Of a stretch of DNA of 64,000 nt, positions 1 to 8,480 are shown piece by piece. The translations under genes and the position numbers were made by a program. Each line of letters begins with the position of its first letter. Position 1 is the first letter of the stretch. The notes under the pieces were generated by a model. That model had not been told where the DNA came from. It worked only from the letters and a program-made list of their open reading frames with translations, and ran no database searches. The DNA is from Candidatus Gastranaerophilales bacterium (lineage in GTDB: Bacteria > Cyanobacteriota > Vampirovibrionia > Gastranaerophilales > Gastranaerophilaceae). The stretch covers positions 57,387 to 121,386 of the forward strand of contig CALURI010000006.1 in NCBI GenBank assembly GCA_944323135.1. The letters are read 5' to 3'.

Positions 1-61
1 TTAAAAATTTTATTAATCTTCTAAACTACCTAAAAAGTATATTGATTATAAAAAATTCTTG

Positions 62-1312
62 ATGTTAAATATTCGTATGAAGAGTAGACAGGCATTAATT
101 TTTATACTTTTAATCGCAGCAATTTTTTCCCTTAACCAAATTTTTATGGGACAAAAGAGTACACCTGTATCAGAAATGCCTGAAATGGTAAACCATGACC
201 ATGTTTCTTCTCAAAAACTTTTTGATAACAGTTGGAAAATTATCAGAGACAACTATTTTGATTCCGAACTCAACAATCAAGCTTGGGGTAGATGGAAAGA
301 GCATTATCACGGAAAAATAAAAAATGATGATGATGCAAAAGTTGCTATTGATACAATGCTAGCAAGTTTGAATGATCCGTATTCAAGGTACATGGCAAAA
401 TCAGAATATCTTGAACAAAATAATTCAATTAACTCAAAGATTACAGGTATCGGAGTTAACATAACCTCAATTGCAGGGAAAATCCATATTGTAAATGTTA
501 TGGAAGGCACACCAGCTCAATTTGCAAATCTTTTACCGGATGACATAATTGTTGCTATTGATGGGAAAAATGTTAACGGTTTATCTCTGTCGGAAGTTGC
601 TAATCTGGTAAGAGGGCCGGAAAACAGTTTTGTAAATATCACAATTCTCCGAAATAAAGATAAACTCATGAAAAGAGTTATGCGAAAAGAAATTAAAATT
701 AAAACAGTTAAAAGTTCTATAGTAGATAAAAATATAGGTTATATACAAATAACAAGTTTTATAGGATCAACTACCCCGAATGAATTTTTAGAAGCATTAG
801 AAAAAACAAAAGATACAAAAGGACTTATTCTCGATTTACGAGGTAACACAGGAGGACTTTTACCTAACGCAGTATTTATTGCAAACTTATTTCTTCCTGA
901 AGGCAGCAATATAGTAAGTATTGTAGGAAGAAACGGCTATAAATATGACATAGATGCCCAAAACACGGAATTTGGGGTTAAAAAACCGACTATTGTATTA
1001 GTAGACGGAAACTCCGCAAGTGCAAGCGAAATTCTCTCAGGAGCTTTAAAAGATTATAATAAAGCAAAACTTTTAGGCACAAAAACTTATGGCAAAGGTA
1101 TGGTACAAAAAATTATCCCGATGCCAAACGAAACAGGTCTAAACCTCACTGTTGCAAAATATTTAACCCCAAAAGGCACAGATATAAATAAGAAGGGAAT
1201 AACACCCGATATAAAAGTAGAGTTTAGCATTCAAGATGTAAAAAATAATAATGATGCACAGCTTCAGGCTGCAAAAAATATTCTTTCGAAAATGATGTTA
1301 AGTAAAAATTAA
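62..1312 (+). CDS. ctpA: S41 C-terminal processing peptidase (CtpA/Prc-like)
   Basis: Periplasmic serine protease of the carboxyl-terminal processing family, which trims or degrades envelope proteins. Visible parts: an N-terminal signal anchor (hydrophobic residues about 10-28), a PDZ domain (about 125-200, with 'GTPAQFANLLPDD'), and an S41 catalytic core (about 225-380). The catalytic Ser lies in 'GNSASASEI' (about residue 320) and the Lys in 'TYGKG', 25 residues later, matching the Ser-Lys dyad spacing of the family. Length (about 416 aa) is normal. Starts TTG 59, ATG 62 and ATG 77 are all in frame and none has a clear Shine-Dalgarno; ATG 77 gives the most typical leader. It is close to the window edge, so upstream partners are unseen. 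Confidence 0.93.
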   Translation: MLNIRMKSRQALIFILLIAAIFSLNQIFMGQKSTPVSEMPEMVNHDHVSSQKLFDNSWKIIRDNYFDSELNNQAWGRWKEHYHGKIKNDDDAKVAIDTMLASLNDPYSRYMAKSEYLEQNNSINSKITGIGVNITSIAGKIHIVNVMEGTPAQFANLLPDDIIVAIDGKNVNGLSLSEVANLVRGPENSFVNITILRNKDKLMKRVMRKEIKIKTVKSSIVDKNIGYIQITSFIGSTTPNEFLEALEKTKDTKGLILDLRGNTGGLLPNAVFIANLFLPEGSNIVSIVGRNGYKYDIDAQNTEFGVKKPTIVLVDGNSASASEILSGALKDYNKAKLLGTKTYGKGMVQKIIPMPNETGLNLTVAKYLTPKGTDINKKGITPDIKVEFSIQDVKNNNDAQLQAAKNILSKMMLSKN

Positions 1313-1398
1313 AAAAACAATTAACAACCATATATTGAAATTTTTAATATAATAATATATAATATACATATATAATAAAATAAAGGAGGCTGGAAATT

Positions 1399-2129
1399 AT
1401 GAATTTAAAAGCGTTAAGGGTCGCCCCCCCCCCGCAAAGGTCGCTTGGGACAAAGGGTTTAATGGGTTTACATTAGCAGAAGTTTTAATAACTATTGGAA
1501 TAATTGGTGTCGTTGCAGCTATTACTATGCCTGCTTTAATTGCTAACCACAAAAAAACGGAAGTTGAAACTAAACTCAAAAAAATTTATTCCGTTATGAA
1601 TCAAGCTATCAACATGTCAGTTTCAGAATACGGAGATGTTGAAAGTTGGGCAGCAGATTGTGGCTCTTCAAGTAATACAACTTGCAACACTGATGAAGCA
1701 ATTGAATGGTTTAATACGTATATTGGGAAACATCTTCAAATAACTTCTATTGAAGAAAAGGAAAACGGAAAAGGATTTTATGCATATTTAAATGACGGCA
1801 GCATACTGAGTGTAACAAATTACATTTATGATATGACATATATCATAAATAAAAAAAACATTCCTAAAGCTGGAGAAACAAGTAAAATTGGAAAATACTT
1901 ATTTGCATTCAGATTTAATCCCACTCTGGCAACAGGTCAAAATGAAGCCGATAATAAATACACCCTTAAAGCGACATTTGAACCATATACTTGGAGCTGG
2001 GACGGTACTCAAGAAAATTTATATGAACATCCAATTTACGGCTGTAAAGATGGGAATGGCGGATTTTGTACAAAATTAATACAAAACAACGGCTGGAAAA
2101 TACCAAAAAACTATCCTATTAATCTTTAG
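1399..2129 (+). CDS. Type IV pilin-like protein with poly-C tract; reading frame OFF as sequenced
   Basis: Prepilin-like protein: 'GFTLAEVLIT' followed by a hydrophobic alpha-1 helix ('IGIIGVVAAITMPALI'), then a globular part with Cys pairs and the C-terminal 'GW-x-I-x3-YP' pattern shared with other pilins here. A good SD (AGGAGG at 1384-1389) precedes ATG 1399, but that frame runs through ten C (1424-1433) and hits a stop at 1474. The pilin frame is offset: ATG-to-motif distance is 65 nt, needing 66 or 63. With 11 or 8 C the product begins MNLKALRVAPPPAKVAWDKG and continues into the pilin. No SD-preceded start exists in the pilin frame. I read this as a phase-variable pilin in the OFF state; a sequencing homopolymer error is the alternative. 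Confidence 0.8.
1424..1433 (+). repeat. (C)10 homopolymer, candidate phase-variation tract
   Basis: Ten consecutive C in an AT-rich genome, inside the leader-coding part of a prepilin gene. Slipped-strand mispairing by one base would change the reading frame of the downstream pilin. Confidence 0.85.
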
Positions 2130-2316
2130 GATTTCTTTTAAAGATATTTACATCTTTTAAATCTTCTCTTCGCACTACAAGTCCGCAATTTGAACATGCT
2201 AAAATTTTACCTGTACTATCAATAGGTAGAAATACATGTTCACATTCTTCCGAATTTTCAATATTATCAATTGCAAACGGATCAAAATTTGACTCTCGTT
2301 TGTATTTTTTCCCCAT
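2119..2316 (-). CDS. Small putative zinc-ribbon protein
   Basis: 65-aa hypothetical protein with 'CEHVFLP' followed by 'CSNCG', a Cys/His spacing that suggests one zinc-ribbon site. No enzymatic domain is visible. An upstream in-frame ATG at 2364 overlaps the end of cdd, so translation may be coupled to cdd; I prefer ATG 2316 because the extra N-terminus is low-complexity and unremarkable, but no strong SD decides it. Its 3' end overlaps the convergent pilin gene by 11 nt. Function unknown. Confidence 0.6.
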   Translation of the reverse strand: MGKKYKRESNFDPFAIDNIENSEECEHVFLPIDSTGKILACSNCGLVVRREDLKDVNIFKRNPKD

Positions 2317-2353
2317 AATATATTTGGTTATAAGCTCAAATAAATACATATAA

Positions 2354-2737
2354 TTATAATTCAAAGCAATCAGGCAAAAGAACTTTCAAAGGCACAACTT
2401 TTATTCCTTCGTCACTTTGAAGAATCACATCAAGTCCTTCCACAGACTGAAATTCGCTCAAAACTTGTCTGCAAGCTCCGCAAGGGGTACAATTTTTCAT
2501 TTTTGGAGAATAAATTGCAACTGCCCTAATTTTTCTCTCACCTGCCGCAATTGCAGATCCAACAGCGTTTCTCTCGGCGCAAATTGTCATACCGTAACTT
2601 GAATTTTCAAAATTACATCCTGTGTATACTTTTCCGCTTTCCGCAAGAACACAAGCACCTACAGGGAATTTTGAATATGGAGCATAAGCATTTTTTGAGA
2701 CATCTTCTGCCAATTTTAACATATCTTCGTAATTCAT
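2354..2737 (-). CDS. cdd: Cytidine deaminase
   Basis: 127-aa homotetrameric-type cytidine deaminase of pyrimidine salvage (cytidine/deoxycytidine to uridine/deoxyuridine, cytosolic). The zinc site is visible as 'CAERNA' (C53, catalytic E55) and 'PCGACRQ' (C86, C89), the three-Cys arrangement typical of the short tetrameric enzymes. Substrate-binding 'NFENSSYG' is present. Length is full. The small zinc-ribbon gene follows immediately on the same strand. Confidence 0.96.
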   Translation of the reverse strand: MNYEDMLKLAEDVSKNAYAPYSKFPVGACVLAESGKVYTGCNFENSSYGMTICAERNAVGSAIAAGERKIRAVAIYSPKMKNCTPCGACRQVLSEFQSVEGLDVILQSDEGIKVVPLKVLLPDCFEL

Positions 2738-2792
2738 ACCCGAATTTTATATCATATTAAATAAAAACTAATCCTTTATTTAAAGTATATTG

Positions 2793-2801
2793 TGGTATAA
2801 T
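2793..2801 (+). promoter_or_regulatory. Extended -10 promoter giving a probable leaderless mRNA
   Basis: TGG-TATAAT (TATAAT at 2796-2801) ends six nucleotides before ATG 2808. A start point the usual 6-8 nt past the -10 would fall on the start codon itself. No SD is present between them. Confidence 0.6.
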
Positions 2802-2807
2802 TTTATT

Positions 2808-3611
2808 ATGAAATTTTTAATAAAAATTTTTGCAATATTAATGCTATTAATCTCACCAGTATTTGCAATCACATTTGATGTTCTTGTATTACCGGCAGAT
2901 TTGCTTATTGAAAAGGAAAACTATTACAACTTCGATGAAGTTTCTGAAATTATTGCAAATGATATTATCATTGATTTTAATAAATCAAACGGAAAAATAA
3001 AATCACCTGATTTATATGAAGTCAGGAAAAAATTAAATAAAAATCAAGAATTAAAAAAAACTGTTTCTGACTTATTAATCAAATACAGAAACACAAACAA
3101 ACTTGATTATGATGCCATAAAAACAGCAGGAGATGCATTTTCTTGCAAATCAGTACTGATTGTTTCCAGCTATGCAGTTACAAATAAAAATTCTTTAAAA
3201 CGAAGTGTTTGGGAAGTTTTAAATATTTCATCCGCATTTGATATTTCATATCCATACAGATTAGAAACCTCAGTAGTTTTATTAGATACAGTAAACAATC
3301 TTGTAATGTGGAGCAATAACTATTCAACCAAACTCGGAGCAAATGACAATATATTTGCAGCAAAGAATTATGCACAAGCAAATGCAGAACTTGAAAAAAT
3401 AAAATTATATTCAAAATCAGTTGTTGCTCCAAGTTCATCTCAAAATATTATGCTAAGATTTTTCCCTAAAGCAATTCGACCTATTGAAAAAAAATATGAA
3501 GACCCAAACGGAGGTGCTTTACGCTATGAAAGAACACTCCCCGAAAATCCAAAAGATAAAATAAAACAAGAGAATATCCCATATTCCGGAGATATGATTT
3601 ACGGGATTTAA
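2808..3611 (+). CDS. Secreted protein of unknown function
   Basis: 267 aa with a clear signal peptide (MKFLIKIFAILMLLISPVFA, cleavage likely after residue 20). The mature part is soluble, with segments such as 'SCKSVLIVSSYAVT' and 'LETSVVLLDTVNNLVMWS' that alternate beta strands and helices and loosely resemble periplasmic CsgG/LpoB-like folds; that resemblance is only an impression. ATG 2808 is chosen over ATG 2790 because it begins the signal peptide and sits six bases behind an extended -10. The stop codon overlaps the convergent gene's stop. Function unknown. Confidence 0.75.
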   Translation: MKFLIKIFAILMLLISPVFAITFDVLVLPADLLIEKENYYNFDEVSEIIANDIIIDFNKSNGKIKSPDLYEVRKKLNKNQELKKTVSDLLIKYRNTNKLDYDAIKTAGDAFSCKSVLIVSSYAVTNKNSLKRSVWEVLNISSAFDISYPYRLETSVVLLDTVNNLVMWSNNYSTKLGANDNIFAAKNYAQANAELEKIKLYSKSVVAPSSSQNIMLRFFPKAIRPIEKKYEDPNGGALRYERTLPENPKDKIKQENIPYSGDMIYGI

Positions 3612-3913
3612 TTTGCTTTTTGATTTATAGAATTTCTTCTCTCATTAATTACATCAAATTGATTTTGTAAATCGGAATTTCCATTGTTTTGCATATAATT
3701 GTATTTTTTGTATTGCGGCTGAACTTGAGAAGGATTTTTTTCATAAATATGATTTTTAAATTGACTTCTCGGTTTATTTATCATTTGCTTCATTTCAACC
3801 TGAGAAGGTGTATTTGCAGCAACTTCATCAAGCTCTTCAATTCTATCTTTAGCATCAAAAAATGCAATAAAAGCCACTGTAAATATGCACAAAAATATTA
3901 AAGATTTTTTCAT
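3608..3913 (-). CDS. Small membrane-anchored or secreted hypothetical protein
   Basis: 101 aa: an N-terminal hydrophobic segment (about residues 4-20, starting MKKSLIFLCIF) followed by a hydrophilic, Asn/Gln-rich tail without recognisable domains. Start ATG 3913 has an AAGGGA SD; the longer frame to 3973 lacks support. It converges on the preceding secreted-protein gene with overlapping stop codons. Function unknown. Confidence 0.6.
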   Translation of the reverse strand: MKKSLIFLCIFTVAFIAFFDAKDRIEELDEVAANTPSQVEMKQMINKPRSQFKNHIYEKNPSQVQPQYKKYNYMQNNGNSDLQNQFDVINERRNSINQKAN

Positions 3914-4056
3914 ATATATCCCTTTCATTTTAAACAATTCTAACTCCTGTTTTATAACACGTAAATTAAACATCTATTTAATATTTACGACTTGCATTAA
4001 GCTTCTTAGAATGATAAAATAATCTTGTAATACAAAATAATTAAGAGGAAAGTTTT

Positions 4057-4230
4057 ATGGCAAGATTAATAAGACCAAGCTGGGCTATCAGATGTGTACA
4101 ATCAGGATGTAAAACATTATTTGAAGTTGCAAAAGTTGAAGACGGCAAACAACAAGAAGTTGTATGTCCAAATTGTGGCGAACATTATGTTTATCCGATT
4201 TATGACGAAGAAGAAAACCAAAATTCATAA
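4057..4230 (+). CDS. 57-aa zinc-ribbon protein
   Basis: Short gene with SD AGAGGA and start ATG 4057, running into the next gene two bases later. The protein has C13/C18 and 'CPNCG' (C37/C40), a four-Cys zinc-ribbon layout, and an acidic C-terminus. Coding is supported by the SD, the Cys pattern and tight spacing to the radical SAM gene, suggesting co-transcription. Function unknown. Confidence 0.75.
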   Translation: MARLIRPSWAIRCVQSGCKTLFEVAKVEDGKQQEVVCPNCGEHYVYPIYDEEENQNS

Positions 4231-4232
4231 TT

Positions 4233-5159
4233 ATGTTTAACAATACAGATAAGCGCTACAACCAATACAGCGCTCATTTAAAAAACAAATTCGGCGTTAA
4301 GATATATAAAATAACTCTTGATGCCGGTTTTTCATGTCCTAATCGTGACGGAACAATTTCAAAAGGCGGCTGCATTTTTTGCGATGACGGGGGAAGTTTC
4401 TCTCAGGCACATTCAAACCTTTTATCCATCGAAGAACAGGTTAATATCGGTGCAGAAAAATTAAAAACAAGATTTAAAGCTCAAAAATTTATGTCATATT
4501 TTCAGGCATTTTCAAACACCTACAAACCAGTTAACGAACTTGAAAAAATATATAATTCCGCTCTAAAACATCCTGATATTGTTGGGATTTCAATCGGCAC
4601 AAGACCTGATTGCATTGACAAAAAAAAAATAAAGCTTATTTCAAGCTTTAAAGATGATTATTACACTTGGATTGAATACGGCTTACAGTCCATTCATGAC
4701 AAAACATTAAAAAAAATTAACCGAGGTCATGATTTTGATTGTTTTTTAAAAGCTTATGAGAAAACAAAAGAAGCAGGAATAAATGTTTGTGTTCATGTAA
4801 TTTTTGGATTGTGGGAAACTCATGATGAAATTATGCAGACTGCAAAAAAACTTGCACAACTTGGAATTGACGGTGTAAAAATTCACATGTTATGCGCGCT
4901 TGAGGAGACAAAACTTGCCCAAATATATAAAGAAGGCGGAATTAAATTTATGGACGAAGATGAGTATGTTAATACAGTATGTGACTTTTTAGAATATTTA
5001 CCACAAACTGTAACAATTCATCGTCTTGCAGGTAACGGATTGAGCAGCGAATTAATAGCCCCGCAATGGCTCGGCAAAAAGTTCGACTGTTTAAATAAAA
5101 TCGACAGAGAATTTATTAAGAGAAATTCATATCAAGGAAGTAAATTTGTTTACAAATAA
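4233..5159 (+). CDS. Radical SAM protein, YhcC/TIGR01212 family
   Basis: 308-aa radical SAM enzyme. The cluster-binding cysteines are C35, C47 and C50 ('CPNRDG...GGCIFC'), the wide spacing typical of the YhcC family rather than the common CX3CX2C. 'GISIGTRPD' and 'EYGLQS' are further family motifs. The reaction of YhcC-type proteins is not established. The start follows the zinc-ribbon gene by two nucleotides, suggesting one transcript. Confidence 0.9.
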   Translation: MFNNTDKRYNQYSAHLKNKFGVKIYKITLDAGFSCPNRDGTISKGGCIFCDDGGSFSQAHSNLLSIEEQVNIGAEKLKTRFKAQKFMSYFQAFSNTYKPVNELEKIYNSALKHPDIVGISIGTRPDCIDKKKIKLISSFKDDYYTWIEYGLQSIHDKTLKKINRGHDFDCFLKAYEKTKEAGINVCVHVIFGLWETHDEIMQTAKKLAQLGIDGVKIHMLCALEETKLAQIYKEGGIKFMDEDEYVNTVCDFLEYLPQTVTIHRLAGNGLSSELIAPQWLGKKFDCLNKIDREFIKRNSYQGSKFVYK

Positions 5160-5296
5160 AGCTTTATGTGTAATAATGTATCAGCGTAAAGGCTAAAATT
5201 TGTAAAGAATTATTAACAAAATCTATAAAAACCAGCAACAAAAAATTTTTACGCTTGTTAGGTTATGTGAAAAACAATATTTGATTGGAGATAAAT

Positions 5297-5971
5297 ATGT
5301 TAACATTACAACCTAAAATTTCAAACAATTACGGTTTAACTTTTCAAGCATCCAACAGAAATAACAATAAAAGATTAACCAAAGAAGAAATTGAAGAAAG
5401 AGAATATTTATCCACACGCCAAGAACTGGAAAGTCAACAAGACGAATTGTTAAATTTGACCCAAGATGACGAAATCAAAATGCCTAAAATTGCAAAACAA
5501 GCATTAAAAGGCGGAGCAATTTTAACAACAGGTCTTATAGGTGGTATGGCAACAGGATTTGGTACTAAAAAAACAATCCAGCTATTATCAAAAATCAATA
5601 AATCTTCTGCTGTTGAAAATTTGAAAAAACAAATAAAAGCAACAACAGCATTTATCAAAAAAGCAAGTAAAACAATTAAAACAGAATTCAAAGCTTCAGA
5701 TGCATACAAAATGCCGGCAAAAGCAATGGATAAATTTTCAAAAACAAAAATCGGCAAGTCTGTTACAGGATTTTTCAAAGCAATAGGCAAAGGTATTTCA
5801 ACCGTATATAATGCAATTAAAACAGGTGTAAATAAAGTTGTTAATAAAATTAAAAGTGTAAAAAAAGAAACTTATGAAAAAGCAACAGTAAACTTTATGG
5901 GTGCATCAGGCGGAGTTGCATCAGGTGTTACAGCAATAAAAGAAAAAGAAGAAGCAAAGGATAAAGAATAA
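5297..5971 (+). CDS. Lineage-type protein of unknown function with N-terminal LTFQA tag
   Basis: 224 aa. A short N-terminal segment ends in 'LTFQAS' (F16), followed by a charged helix, a Gly/Ala-rich hydrophobic stretch (about 75-95, 'GGAILTTGLIGGMATGFG'), and a Lys-rich region with repeated hydrophobic/Lys heptads that could be amphipathic and membrane-active. Start ATG 5297 follows SD GGAG at 5286-5289. It overlaps the next gene by one base (TAATG), so the two are translationally coupled. No known domain recognised. Confidence 0.7.
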   Translation: MLTLQPKISNNYGLTFQASNRNNNKRLTKEEIEEREYLSTRQELESQQDELLNLTQDDEIKMPKIAKQALKGGAILTTGLIGGMATGFGTKKTIQLLSKINKSSAVENLKKQIKATTAFIKKASKTIKTEFKASDAYKMPAKAMDKFSKTKIGKSVTGFFKAIGKGISTVYNAIKTGVNKVVNKIKSVKKETYEKATVNFMGASGGVASGVTAIKEKEEAKDKE

Positions 5972-6450
5972 TGTCTGTTTTCCTAAATGAAAGAATTACA
6001 TTCACATCCGCTCAGCAATCTTTAAAACCTGACAAAGATAAAGATACAGAAAAAAAAGTTGTAACAGGTGGCGGAGCAATAGCAGCGACAACTACTGCTG
6101 CAAAAGCCAGAGCTGCAAAATCTTTTGATGTTTTCAATTCTGCAAAAGAAGTTTCAAAAGGTATGAAAGGCTTTACTGAATCAACAAAAACAATTAACAA
6201 TGTCGCAAAACAATCAAATAGCCTTTGGAGAAAAGTTTCAGAAAATGCAAAATGGGCAACCAAAAGTATCTTAAACTGGGGCACAAAATTCAAAAACATG
6301 AAATATATAAAACCTCTGGTTGAAAGCAAAGTATTTAGAGCAGGCGCAGGTGCTTTAGGTTACGTTTTTGGTTTTGTAACATTAGCGTCCGGAATATCTG
6401 ATATTGCCCAAGTTACATCTGAAACAATTGAGACTAAATTAAATAATTAA
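5971..6450 (+). CDS. Lineage-type protein of unknown function, coupled to the preceding gene
   Basis: 159 aa, beginning 'MSVFLNERITFTSAQ', so it carries a version of the same N-terminal F-x-[A/S] tag as its neighbour. A Gly/Ala/Thr segment (about 31-47) and a C-terminal hydrophobic stretch ('AGALGYVFGFVTLASGI', about 125-141) suggest membrane association. Its ATG overlaps the preceding stop codon, so both products are probably made in fixed ratio and may work together. Function unknown. Confidence 0.65.
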   Translation: MSVFLNERITFTSAQQSLKPDKDKDTEKKVVTGGGAIAATTTAAKARAAKSFDVFNSAKEVSKGMKGFTESTKTINNVAKQSNSLWRKVSENAKWATKSILNWGTKFKNMKYIKPLVESKVFRAGAGALGYVFGFVTLASGISDIAQVTSETIETKLNN

Positions 6451-6497
6451 TAAAACAAAAAGTTGTTAAATATATAAAATCGTGCTAAGCTGAGCTT

Positions 6498-7619
6498 ATG
6501 CACGATTTTATTTTACGAGAATTAAAAAATACAGATATAAAAGAAGAATTAGACAACATAGGGTTTGACAAATCATACGCACACAGAGCAGCAGATAAAT
6601 TTGAATACAAAAATATAAAAATTTATTCACTAACTACTGCCCAAGCAAATATTTTAAAACAAACCGCAATTTCTGTTGGTGCAGATTGCGCTACACACAG
6701 AGAAGTTATTACAGGCAAAATAGAATTTTCTAATTGTATTCTTGGAGCTTCGGTTTCTCAAATAAAAAAAATAGCTGAAAAATTAAAGTTTCAGCCTTTT
6801 GGGCTAAAAGAGCTGGGTGAAAAGCTTTTGAATATGCAAAATAAAAAAAGCCATTGCAAAATTGTTGGAATACTTAATTTGACGGATAATTCTTTTTCTG
6901 ACGGAGGACTTTATAACGATTTTGAAAAAGCAAAAACTCATCTTTTAGAAATGATTAAAGACGGAGCAGACATAATCGATATAGGTGCAGAATCAACAAA
7001 ACCATATTCATCTGCCGTTTCAGATTCCGAGCAATTGGAAAAATTATTACCGATTATTGAATTTGCAAAAGGGAAAATTCCTATAAGCATTGATACAAGA
7101 AGTTCCATTGTTGCAGAAGAATGTATTAAATCAGGAGCTAATATAATAAATGATGTTTCAGGGTTTGATTATGACAAAAAAATGGCAGATATTATTGCAA
7201 AATATAATGTTCCAATAATCATACAACATTCCAAAGGGACTCCTGAAAATATGCAAGATTCCCCAAGTTATAAAGACGTTATAGAAGAAATTTATTTGAA
7301 CCTGAAAAAGAAAATAGACTTTGCCCAGTCAAAAGGTATCGAAAAAATAATAACTGATCCTGGTATAGGCTTTGGAAAAACAAGAAAAAATAATTTTGAA
7401 ATTATTAAACGTTGTAAGGAATTTAAGACACTTGGCTTTCCTGTAATGTTAGGGATATCAAGAAAAAGTCTTCTTAATATGAATGACAAATCAAACGAAA
7501 TAAAAGACATCTATACAACTGCATTAAATACATTTCCAATAATCAATGGTATTGATTATATTCGTGTTCATAACGTTAAACTACATAAAAAACTGATAGA
7601 ACTGCTTGAAAATTTCTAA
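6498..7619 (+). CDS. folP: Dihydropteroate synthase with N-terminal extension
   Basis: Joins 6-hydroxymethyl-dihydropterin pyrophosphate to p-aminobenzoate in folate synthesis. The catalytic TIM barrel begins near residue 118 and shows 'GILNLTDNSFSDGG', 'DIGAESTKP', 'SIDTR' and 'NDVSGF'. Total length is 373 aa, about 100 residues more than the usual enzyme; the first ~115 residues form a separate small domain of unknown role. No SD is obvious before ATG 6498. No other folate gene is adjacent. Confidence 0.93.
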   Translation: MHDFILRELKNTDIKEELDNIGFDKSYAHRAADKFEYKNIKIYSLTTAQANILKQTAISVGADCATHREVITGKIEFSNCILGASVSQIKKIAEKLKFQPFGLKELGEKLLNMQNKKSHCKIVGILNLTDNSFSDGGLYNDFEKAKTHLLEMIKDGADIIDIGAESTKPYSSAVSDSEQLEKLLPIIEFAKGKIPISIDTRSSIVAEECIKSGANIINDVSGFDYDKKMADIIAKYNVPIIIQHSKGTPENMQDSPSYKDVIEEIYLNLKKKIDFAQSKGIEKIITDPGIGFGKTRKNNFEIIKRCKEFKTLGFPVMLGISRKSLLNMNDKSNEIKDIYTTALNTFPIINGIDYIRVHNVKLHKKLIELLENF

Positions 7620-7627
7620 AAATAGTT

Positions 7628-7633
7628 TATAAT
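7628..7633 (+). promoter_or_regulatory. -10 box of the prepilin gene
   Basis: TATAAT at 7628-7633, directly after folP; transcription would begin near 7640, just upstream of the GGAG at 7645-7648. This argues that TTG 7656, not ATG 7632, is the start codon. Confidence 0.5.
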
Positions 7634-7655
7634 GATATATGATTGGAGTTTAATT

Positions 7656-8423
7656 TTGGGGACACAAGCATTTACTTTTGCAGAAGTAATGGTAACCATT
7701 ACTATAATTGGTATAGTTGCAGCATTAACTATGCCAGGACTTGTTGCACATTACCACGAAAAAGAATACGTTTCACAACTTCAAAAATCATTAAGTCAAT
7801 TTGAACAAGCTATGCAACATATAATGTTCAGACATGAATGCACAGACATTATATGTACAGGAATTTTTGATGGAATAGCAAATGACACCGAATGGAATAA
7901 CAGATTTAATGAAGAAATGACAAAATCAATAAAAATCATAAAATCCGAAAAAAACGGAACAGCCATGCAGCCGGAATTAAAATCTGCTCCGCTAAAACCC
8001 AAAGATACAAAATTAACTGCTCAAACAGATTGGCGTTCAACAGACGGTTACAAATTTATGACACCTGACGGAGTCCTATACGTTGTCACACCTAAAAATT
8101 GTACATTTGTACCATACCAGAATTTAAGCACAATAAAAAACATCTGTGCGGAAGTAACAATAGATGTAAACAGTTTACGCAGGCCAAATCAATACGGAAG
8201 AGACTTATTCAAATTTATAGTAGCTCAAAACGGGCATTTATACCCTTTATACAGTAAAGATTATTCAAATGCAATGACAGGCAGCGCATCCGGTAACAGT
8301 TACTGGCGTACTAATGAAGAATTATGTGCAGGAGAAGGTATATTAAATGATGCACCCGAAAACGTCAGCGGCGAAGGTTGTGCAGCAAGAGTTATAGAAG
8401 AAGGCTGGAGAATGACATATTAA
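7656..8423 (+). CDS. Type IV pilin-like protein (short leader, TTG start)
   Basis: About 255 aa. N-terminal 'GTQAFTFAEVMVTITIIG' is a prepilin cleavage region and hydrophobic alpha-1 helix; the globular domain follows, with a C-terminal Cys pair and 'EEGWRMTY' end as in the other pilins of this window. TTG 7656 is preceded by GGAG with 7-nt spacing and yields the short leader expected of a prepilin; an ATG at 7632 overlaps the promoter. Unlike three sister genes it has no homopolymer tract, so it should be constitutively readable. Role: minor pilin or pseudopilin of a type IV pilus or type II-like system (inference). Confidence 0.85.
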   Translation: MGTQAFTFAEVMVTITIIGIVAALTMPGLVAHYHEKEYVSQLQKSLSQFEQAMQHIMFRHECTDIICTGIFDGIANDTEWNNRFNEEMTKSIKIIKSEKNGTAMQPELKSAPLKPKDTKLTAQTDWRSTDGYKFMTPDGVLYVVTPKNCTFVPYQNLSTIKNICAEVTIDVNSLRRPNQYGRDLFKFIVAQNGHLYPLYSKDYSNAMTGSASGNSYWRTNEELCAGEGILNDAPENVSGEGCAARVIEEGWRMTY

Positions 8424-8480
8424 TCTATTTACTATTAATCTTTGTTTATGGTAAAATAATCCCATAAATAAGGAGAAAAA

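Noticed and set aside
7632..7655. ATG 7632 as start of the pilin
   Set aside because: It lies inside the -10 box and would give an odd leader; TTG 7656 has a spaced GGAG.
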